Under the pieces are notes generated by a model. That model searched no databases, was not told the origin of the DNA, and saw only the letters and a list, made by a program, of their open reading frames with translations. The position numbers were made by a program, and so were the translations under genes. Positions 58,701 through 64,000 of a stretch of DNA of 64,000 nt are shown one piece after another (position 1 is the first letter of the stretch; each line of letters opens with the position of its first letter). This stretch comes from Herbidospora daliensis (GTDB lineage: Bacteria; Actinomycetota; Actinomycetes; Streptosporangiales; Streptosporangiaceae), in the NCBI RefSeq assembly GCF_001570585.1, contig NZ_BBXF01000002.1, positions 1,376,077 to 1,440,076 on the forward strand, in the 5' to 3' direction.

Positions 58701-61700
58701 CCGGTGACGGCAAGCAGGGCCTCATCGTCTTCGGCGACCCGCGCGACGAGACCACGGTCTTCACCGACCGCGACTTCTTCATGGCCCGCACCGAGTCGCG
58801 CCCGCACCGCACCTTCAACACCGTCAGCCAGGGCAACCTGCAGCGCATCCGCGACCTGCTGATCGGCGGCCAGTACCAGCAGGCCAACCAGCTCGCGGCC
58901 GACGTCCAGGGTTACCAGGGCGGCGGCGAGGGGTCCAAGCACCCCGGCTTCAAGATGACCATGCGGACGGCCGGATCGGGTGAGGTCGTCAACTACGTCC
59001 GCTCGACCGACTACTCGGCCGGCGTCGTGTCGGTGAACTGGACCGACGACAAGGGCGACTGGCGGCGCGACGCGTTCGTGTCGCAGGCCGACCACGTGGC
59101 CGTGCAGTACCTGCCCGCGCCGTCGGGCCAGAAGCTCGACGTGCGGCTCGGCCTGTCGATCGATCCCGGGATGAACCTGCTCAACAAGGGCCTGGTCGCG
59201 ACGGACAACTCGTCGGTCGACTACCTGAACCTGCGGGTCAAGTACCCGAACGGCAGCTACAACGCGGGCTACGAGGGCGTCACCCGGATCGTCACCGACG
59301 GCACCCGTACCAAGGTGGGCGACGAGGTGCAGGTGAGCGGCGCGACCTACGTCCTGCTGCTGACCCTGACCCAGCGCTACGACGGCACCTACGAAGGCGG
59401 CGTGCCCGCCGAGCAGGACTGGAACAGGAACCTGCTGCAAACGAAGCTGGCCGCGCTGCCGAACGACTACGCGGTCCTGCGCGACCGGCACGTCGCCAAG
59501 CACCGCGAGATGTTCGACCGCGTCGCCGTCGACTTCGGCGCGTCGGCGGCCGACCGCTCGAAGTCGAACGAGGACCTGCTCGCCGAGCAGAAGACCTCGG
59601 TCACGCCCAATCTGGCCCTGTTCGAGCGCATGTTCAACTCGGGCCGCTACCACCTGATCGGTTCGAGCAGCGCGACCGCGCCGCCCGACCTGCTGGGCAA
59701 CTGGACCGGCGACAGCAACGTCGGCTGGGACGGCTACTACCACCTCGACGCCAACCTCAACCTGCAGATCTCCGGCGGCAACATCGGCGACCTGCCCGAG
59801 GTCATGCGGGGCTACTGGGCGATCAACAAGGCGTGGCAGCAGGACTTCCGCACCAACGCGGCCAAACTGCTCGGCACGCGGGGCATGCTGACCGGCGGCA
59901 ACACGCCCAACGGCGAGGGCCTGATCTCCAACATCAACTTCGACTACCCGTACCAGTACGTCACGGGCGGCGAGTCGTGGCTGCTCTACCCGTTCTGGGA
60001 GTACTACCAGATCAGCGGCGACCGGACCTTCCTGGAGCAGCAGTACTACCCGCTGATCAGGGACATGGGCGACTTCTACGAAGACTTCCTGAAGACCAAG
60101 GACGCCAACGGCAAGTACGTCTTCGCCGGGTCGATCTCGCCCGAGAACCGTCCGGCGGGCGGGGTGCCGCTGTCGGTCAACTCCGTGTACGACATCGCCG
60201 GCGCCCGGTTCGCGCTGGAGACCCTCATCGCCACCAGCAAGACCCTGGGCAGGGACGCCGACAAGATCCCGGTCTGGCAGGAGAAGCTCGACAACCTCCC
60301 GCCCTACCTGGTCAACAACGACGGCGCGCTCGCCGAGTGGGCCTGGCCCGACCTGGCGAACAAGAACGCCTACCAGCACCGCCACTCCAGCGGCCTGATG
60401 CCGGTCTGGCCCTACGGCGAGGTCACCCCCGAGAAGAACAAGCCCCTGTACGACGCGGCCAAGGTCTTCCTGCAGAAGAAGGACGGCGGCAACTACGAGA
60501 ACGCCGGCCACGGCCTGCTGCACGGCGCCCTGATCGCCGCCAACCTCAACAACGCCGACTCGGTCAACGCGAAGCTGATGCGCTTCGCGAAGGACGACTA
60601 CTACTACAGCAGCCTCGCGACCAGCCACTACAACAACAAGGGCGTCTTCGCGACCGACGTGGTCAACTCGGTGCCCACGATCATGATGGAGATGCTGGCG
60701 CTCAGCGACCCGGGCTCCCTGGAACTGCTGCCCGCCCTGCCGAAGGGCCTGAAGAAGGGCGGCATCTCGGGGATGAAGGGCAAGAGCCGCTTCACCATCG
60801 ACCAGCTCACCTGGGACATGGACAACCACAAGGCCCGCGTCACCATCACCTCCGACGTCGACCAGAACCTCACCCTGATCCAGCGGGCCGGCATCGAGCA
60901 GATCACCGGCGCGCCCGTGCAGAACTCGCCGCTGGGCGGCATCGCCCGGGTGGTGCCGCTGAAGGCGGGCCAGCCGGTCACGCTCGACCTCACCCTGCGC
61001 GACGTCAGCCGGGTCAACCTGGCCCTCAACAAGACCGCGACCGCCATGTCGCAGTCGAACGCCGACCAGGCCCCCGCCAAGGCGTTCGACGGCGACCCCG
61101 TCTCCCGCTGGGCCGCCGGGGAGGACCCGGCCAACTGGGTGCAGGTCGACCTGGGCGGCATCTACGCCCTCACCGAGGTCGACCTGTTCTGGGAGGCGGC
61201 CTACGCCAAGAGGTACAAGCTCCAGGTCAGCATGGACGGCCAGCGCTGGACCGACGTGTTCACCCAGGCCAACGGGGGCGGCGGGACCGAGAAGATCCCG
61301 GTCAACGCCCAGGGCCGGTACGTCCGGATGCAGGGCGTCGAGAAGGCCACCCAGTGGGGCTACTCGCTCCACGAGTTCGAGGTCTACGGCCAAGAGGCGC
61401 CGAACATCGCGCTCGGCAAGACGGCCGCCGCGTCGTCGGCGTCCAACGCCTCGCAGACCGCCGCCGCGGCCTTCGACGGCGACGGTTCGTCGCGCTGGAG
61501 CGCGAGCGAGGCGGCCGACAACTGGCTCCAGGTGGACCTGGGGGAGACGTACCAGGTCTACCGCGTGGCCATCGACTGGGAGGACTCCTACGCGAAGGGC
61601 TACAAGATCCAGACCTCGGCCGACGGCCAGGCGTGGACCGACGTGTTCACCGAGACCGACGGCGACGGCGGCTCCGACGTCGTCGACCTCGGGGTCGACA

Positions 61701-62311
61701 CCCGGTACATCCGGATGCAGGGCGTCACCAAGTCGGGCCAGTGGGGCTACTCGATCTACGAGCTGAAGGTGTACGGCTCGATCCCGCAGACCGGCAACAC
61801 CATCCTCGTCTCCGGCGTCGACGACGGCGCGTCGTACGGCGACAGCCGCGACCTCACCATCGGCTGGGAGGTCACCGGAAGCGGCGTCACCACCGTCACC
61901 GGCACCCTCGACGGCCGGCCGCTGACCAGCGGCGCGGTCCAGCCCCTCTACCAGCTCGGCCTGGGGGAGCACCTGCTGACCGTGCGGGCCGAGACGACGA
62001 CGGGCGCGGCGTTCGAGCAGTCGCTGACGTTCACGACGGTCACCTCGACCGACGAGATCTCGGCCCTGATCGTGCGCTTCAAGACCGAGGGCGACCTGTC
62101 GGCCACCGGCGCGCTGAAGCTGGCGGACGACATCGCCAAGGTCATGGTCTCGGAGGACAAGGGCCGCGAACGCGACCAGAAGAAGATCGTCAAGAAGCTG
62201 AACCGCTTCGCCGAGGCGGTCGACGACCCGAAACTCGTCACCGACCCGGTGGTGAAGGCGACGTTCCACCGCGACGCCGCCAGCCTGATCGAGGCCAACC
62301 GGCCTGACTAG
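55739..62311 (+). CDS. Giant secreted beta-helix / GH95 / discoidin multidomain glycosidase
   Basis: 2190 residues, ATG at 55739 with AAAGGAAA upstream. Signal peptide [20 protein letters not shown] (cut near TYA-AA). Order of domains: right-handed beta-helix with a DUF1565-like start ([20 protein letters not shown]; about 30-560); discoidin domains at about 597-724 and 734-873; fibronectin III (884-963); GH95 catalytic region (968-1757) with general-acid candidate E1469 in SISPENRP and [21 protein letters not shown]; discoidin domains at about 1759-1884 and 1887-2011; an Ig-like domain (2019-2101); and a Lys/Asp-rich helical tail (2104-2190). GH95 enzymes act on alpha-L-fucosides or alpha-L-galactosides. 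The beta-helix may be a second enzyme (lyase or glycosidase) or a binding scaffold. Last gene of the uptake operon; strong terminator downstream. Confidence 0.88.
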   Translation: MKLKAILGGLISAVLVATTVTPTYAAAARQLHVAKTGNDDNTGTAQAPYLTIGKAAQEAQPGDTVVVHAGLYREWVRPARGGTGEDARITYTSAGDGEVTIKGSEEIDTWTRQSGDVWKVTLPDSYFGSFNPYTAKQWQGGEGGSFPGYSAGDVYLNEQAYYQKPSLGAVTSAANTWFAEAGGGTTTIYANFDGADPNAKLAEINVRRQVFAPEAWGLGYITVRGFTVKHAAGTYSDFPSSPERRQAGAISVNGGLRWIIEQNKVINARTIAIDIGLGCDEWAGNRPGTTRTSFRDTAKYGSHIVRNNYIGKAGQSGIAGVFSWNSELLYNLIEDTNYRGEFSGAETAPIKVHYMNEGLIKGNYVRNSKGGNSAGIWTDWGNQNVRVTGNIVLNAPWGYYAEAVHGPILVDNNVFIGDGDIRMLDATGVVYANNLFLDSGRFAVDGGGRDNYYFQPGTMNETSAPNPVQKFFWFNNLVQGMTLPVDATNKTHVKEGNATGALSNVQVAATNTGVKLDFTLTGGTGATPATRARVGVIPLANESIAADVTTDFFGKPFSGVAGPFAEAAQGANSVTLWPPAGQTVPEPPAPPADVPTNLSRGADAKASASYEDGAYLAKNAIDGNGSSRWSSDHSNDPNAWVQVDLGDVYDVSRVVLQWEAAYGKSYKLQISDTGDQWTDAFSTTAGAGGVETIQVRKQARYVRMQGVLPQTQYGYSIYEFEIYGTPVQPEVPVNLALNRAPSAYTASSQSNDGSGPTDSQPQNDRSAFRAFDGNDATRWGSDGGDTQWLQVDTGASNLVDKVVLKWEAAYASQYKIQTSANGTQWTDVSTQTGDGGTDEITFAQPVEGRYFRVQGVKAATQWGLSLYEFEVYGKAKPADAGPAWPASAQIAISNLTGTAGTATWPAASGTVTGYQVYLGAALKATLGAEARSVDLTGLSPGRTYTVKVVPVGGTALSRTFTTPGNPATRALSTTYPKTYADWEEGLLAGDGKQGLIVFGDPRDETTVFTDRDFFMARTESRPHRTFNTVSQGNLQRIRDLLIGGQYQQANQLAADVQGYQGGGEGSKHPGFKMTMRTAGSGEVVNYVRSTDYSAGVVSVNWTDDKGDWRRDAFVSQADHVAVQYLPAPSGQKLDVRLGLSIDPGMNLLNKGLVATDNSSVDYLNLRVKYPNGSYNAGYEGVTRIVTDGTRTKVGDEVQVSGATYVLLLTLTQRYDGTYEGGVPAEQDWNRNLLQTKLAALPNDYAVLRDRHVAKHREMFDRVAVDFGASAADRSKSNEDLLAEQKTSVTPNLALFERMFNSGRYHLIGSSSATAPPDLLGNWTGDSNVGWDGYYHLDANLNLQISGGNIGDLPEVMRGYWAINKAWQQDFRTNAAKLLGTRGMLTGGNTPNGEGLISNINFDYPYQYVTGGESWLLYPFWEYYQISGDRTFLEQQYYPLIRDMGDFYEDFLKTKDANGKYVFAGSISPENRPAGGVPLSVNSVYDIAGARFALETLIATSKTLGRDADKIPVWQEKLDNLPPYLVNNDGALAEWAWPDLANKNAYQHRHSSGLMPVWPYGEVTPEKNKPLYDAAKVFLQKKDGGNYENAGHGLLHGALIAANLNNADSVNAKLMRFAKDDYYYSSLATSHYNNKGVFATDVVNSVPTIMMEMLALSDPGSLELLPALPKGLKKGGISGMKGKSRFTIDQLTWDMDNHKARVTITSDVDQNLTLIQRAGIEQITGAPVQNSPLGGIARVVPLKAGQPVTLDLTLRDVSRVNLALNKTATAMSQSNADQAPAKAFDGDPVSRWAAGEDPANWVQVDLGGIYALTEVDLFWEAAYAKRYKLQVSMDGQRWTDVFTQANGGGGTEKIPVNAQGRYVRMQGVEKATQWGYSLHEFEVYGQEAPNIALGKTAAASSASNASQTAAAAFDGDGSSRWSASEAADNWLQVDLGETYQVYRVAIDWEDSYAKGYKIQTSADGQAWTDVFTETDGDGGSDVVDLGVDTRYIRMQGVTKSGQWGYSIYELKVYGSIPQTGNTILVSGVDDGASYGDSRDLTIGWEVTGSGVTTVTGTLDGRPLTSGAVQPLYQLGLGEHLLTVRAETTTGAAFEQSLTFTTVTSTDEISALIVRFKTEGDLSATGALKLADDIAKVMVSEDKGRERDQKKIVKKLNRFAEAVDDPKLVTDPVVKATFHRDAASLIEANRPD

Positions 62312-62380
62312 AAGTCCGGCGCGGCGGGCCGCCGCCGCACCGGATGCCGGGTTCCGTCACCGAGACCCGGCGGTCGGCGC

Positions 62381-62417
62381 GTCCCCGCCGCTGAGCGATC
62401 GGCGGCGGGGACGTTTT
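62381..62417 (+). terminator. Rho-independent terminator of the glycan operon
   Basis: A perfect 11-bp stem GTCCCCGCCGC / GCGGCGGGGAC (62381-62391 with 62402-62412), a 10-base loop and a U-run GTTTTC. It lies 70 bp after the GH95 stop; a second weaker hairpin (GCCGGGT ... ACCCGGC) precedes it. Confidence 0.9.
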
Positions 62418-62447
62418 CTGTCGGTACCGGCTGCTTCGATGATCTTC

Positions 62448-64000
62448 ATGTATCACCAGGAGTTCATGAGCCACAAGGACCGGGAGGCCTACGCCCGTTT
62501 CGACGAGGGCCACCTTCCCGAAGACGAACGAGACTGGCCGCTCTACGCACGCTGGACGCAGTTCCAGCTGGGCCGCCCGGTCGTCGACGAGCAGGTGCTC
62601 GAACGGGTGCGCCACGTGGCCGAGCGCGACATCGACTGGAGCCTCGCCGATCTCCGCAGGCTCGTCTGGCGGGCCGGAGCCATCGGTGGGGCGGGCTTCA
62701 ACCGATACAAGGAGCTCTTCCACATCCCCCTCGTGGCGGCCGCCCGCTTCGACCACCAGGAGCGTCGCGAACTCTTCGACTGGCTCGACCCGGAGTTCCG
62801 GTCGCGGTACAGGGCGCCGTGGAGCCCCCATCAGGAGCAGATCCGCAGCGCCATCGGCGACCAGATCGACGCCCTGATCACCGAACCGGCCGAACACGGC
62901 CCGGCCGGAGTGGTCAGGAACGAGATCTGGGCGAGCGACCCCTTCGCCCGGCTCATGGCGGAGGACTACGGCCACCGCCTGGTCGAGGTCCTGCCGCTGC
63001 TGCGCCACTGGAAGACCGCCCGCTCGACCAAGCCGAGCGCCCGATGGCTGAGGACCGCCGCCTCGATGCTCACCCCCGACGCGACCGCCCTGGTCCGTGA
63101 CCTGCTGACCCGCCTGGCGGCCCACCGGGAGCGCAACGACGAGGGCGGCTTCCTGAAGGAACGCACGATCATCCCGGTACGCGGCCTCATCTGGACCTGC
63201 CATGTGATCGAAGACCGCTGGGTGAACTCGCTGCTCACGAACGTCGGCCTGACCTGCGCCACCGGCGGCAACGGCATGGGCTCCACCTGCCGCTGCGAAC
63301 CGCTGGCCAACGCGGTCGTCGGCGTGCTCAGCCGCCGGGGCGGGCTGGGCGTGATCGTGCCGCTGGCCCGGATCCAGGCGAAGGCGCGGTCGAGATCCGT
63401 ACAGAACAATCTCACCAAGGCGCTCGCCGCGGTGGCCGACGAGACCGGACTGTCGCACGACCAGCTGCTCGACCGCACGGTGCCGACCTTCGGCCTCGAC
63501 ACCCACGGCCTGCGCGAGGAGCGGATCGACGGCCACACCGTGCGCCTGAACGTCGACGGCCCGGCGCTGACCTACGTGAACGCCGCCGGGAAGCCGGTGA
63601 AGTCGGCCCCGCAGGCGATCAGGAAAGACCCGGTCCTGGCCGACCTGAAGATCGTCCTCAAGGAGATCCGGCAGGCCCAGGCGGCCGAACGGCTCCGCCT
63701 GGAACGGGCGCTCGTCCACGAACGCGAATGGCCGTGGCACGAGGTGACGGAACACCTCCTCGACCACCCCCTCACCGGCAACTACGCCCGCACCCTGGTC
63801 TGGCAGACGGCAGCGGGAACCACGGGCCTGCCGGTCAGGACGGACACCGGCTGGGCGCTCACCACCCTCCAGGGCGACCGCCACGAGCCGACCACCCCGG
63901 TCAGGATGTGGCACCCGATCCACGCGACCGCCGACGAGGTGCGCACCTGGCGCGACCACCTCCTGGAGACCGGCGTACGCCAGCCGTTCAAGCAGGTCTT
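62448..64000 (+). CDS. DUF4132 domain protein (5' part; runs off the window)
   Basis: ATG 62448 (in-frame ATG 62439 also possible); 517 residues are visible without a stop. A helical N-terminal region of about 380 residues (SLADLRRLVWRAGAIGG..., LPLLRHWKTARSTKPSARWL, GVLSRRGGLGVIVPLARIQAK) leads into the DUF4132 region (RLERALVHEREWPWHEVTEHLLDHPLTG..., VRMWHPIHATADEVRTWRDHLL...QPFKQ). DUF4132 occurs in MolR-like and WGR-associated proteins of unknown function; the visible part has no WGR domain. It is separated from the glycan operon by the terminator, so it is an independent transcript. Confidence 0.82.
   Translation, partial: MYHQEFMSHKDREAYARFDEGHLPEDERDWPLYARWTQFQLGRPVVDEQVLERVRHVAERDIDWSLADLRRLVWRAGAIGGAGFNRYKELFHIPLVAAARFDHQERRELFDWLDPEFRSRYRAPWSPHQEQIRSAIGDQIDALITEPAEHGPAGVVRNEIWASDPFARLMAEDYGHRLVEVLPLLRHWKTARSTKPSARWLRTAASMLTPDATALVRDLLTRLAAHRERNDEGGFLKERTIIPVRGLIWTCHVIEDRWVNSLLTNVGLTCATGGNGMGSTCRCEPLANAVVGVLSRRGGLGVIVPLARIQAKARSRSVQNNLTKALAAVADETGLSHDQLLDRTVPTFGLDTHGLREERIDGHTVRLNVDGPALTYVNAAGKPVKSAPQAIRKDPVLADLKIVLKEIRQAQAAERLRLERALVHEREWPWHEVTEHLLDHPLTGNYARTLVWQTAAGTTGLPVRTDTGWALTTLQGDRHEPTTPVRMWHPIHATADEVRTWRDHLLETGVRQPFKQV

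Noticed and set aside
55670-62269. Long minus-strand open frame opposite the beta-helix/GH95 gene
   Set aside because: Low-complexity Val/Gly/Arg/Asp composition typical of antisense frames in GC-rich DNA. The plus strand encodes recognisable catalytic and discoidin domains.
1-64000. tRNA/rRNA genes, insertion sequences, integrases, att sites, prophage or a classical antibiotic cluster
   Set aside because: No transposase or integrase motif, flanking direct repeats, RNA gene signature, or PKS/NRPS modules were seen on either strand. Single tailoring-type enzymes do not make a cluster.

Overview
This window reads as chromosomal DNA from a high-GC, soil-type filamentous actinomycete. Third codon positions are overwhelmingly G or C, many genes start with GTG, several genes seem to be leaderless, and the family content is typical: a SARP/AfsR regulator, a DUF6247 toxin-antitoxin pair, many secreted glycosidases, TetR/ROK/LacI regulators, a PxKF protein and DUF4132. 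The overall flavour resembles Streptosporangiales (Nonomuraea or Streptosporangium-like), but that placement is inference from family content only. I saw no rRNA, tRNA, CRISPR array, transposase, phage or plasmid genes.

Layout. 1-7.3 kb: an HTH-Clp_N protein behind a tandem palindromic operator, then a giant secreted beta-propeller/PxKF protein. 7.3-20.1 kb: small regulatory and catabolic units. These are an SRPBCC-TetR pair divergent from an AlkZ-like DNA glycosylase, a secreted calcium-repeat protein, a two-component styrene/indole monooxygenase operon with an AraC activator and a TPR gene upstream, a SARP-NB-ARC-TPR regulator, a TetR/flavin monooxygenase divergon, and a DUF6247/RelE-like toxin-antitoxin pair. 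20.2-25.9 kb: two divergent secreted glycosidases (GH95-like with a discoidin domain, and GH3 exo-beta-glucanase) separated by about 320 bp that carry LacI-type and CebR-type operators.

25.9-45.8 kb: mixed small genes, including an ankyrin protein, two SDR-type oxidoreductases, an ArsR-SRPBCC operon, a secreted two-domain amidase whose second domain is degenerate, a PIN toxin module, propionyl-CoA synthetase, an IMPase-like protein, and a CE15 glucuronoyl esterase with CBM2 behind twin CGAAA-NN-TTTCG sites. A family of three paralogous secreted proteins resembles YpfJ-type zinc peptidases but has lost HExxH; two of them are a tandem duplication. An OmpR-type two-component system follows. 45.8-48 kb: a Ser/Thr kinase fused through one membrane segment to a lysozyme-like extracellular domain, convergent with an FHA protein.

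48-62.4 kb: a coherent glycan-utilisation locus. A ROK repressor is divergent from a LacI-type ligand-binding protein without HTH. After these come an ABC sugar-binding lipoprotein, two permeases, a cytoplasmic GH2 beta-mannosidase and a 2190-residue secreted beta-helix/GH95/discoidin enzyme. The last four genes overlap by 4 bp each, and a strong terminator ends the operon. No ATPase is encoded, so a shared MsiK-type ATPase is presumed. The logic is extracellular trimming by the large GH95 enzyme, import by the ABC system, and cytoplasmic cleavage by the mannosidase. The window ends inside a DUF4132 gene.
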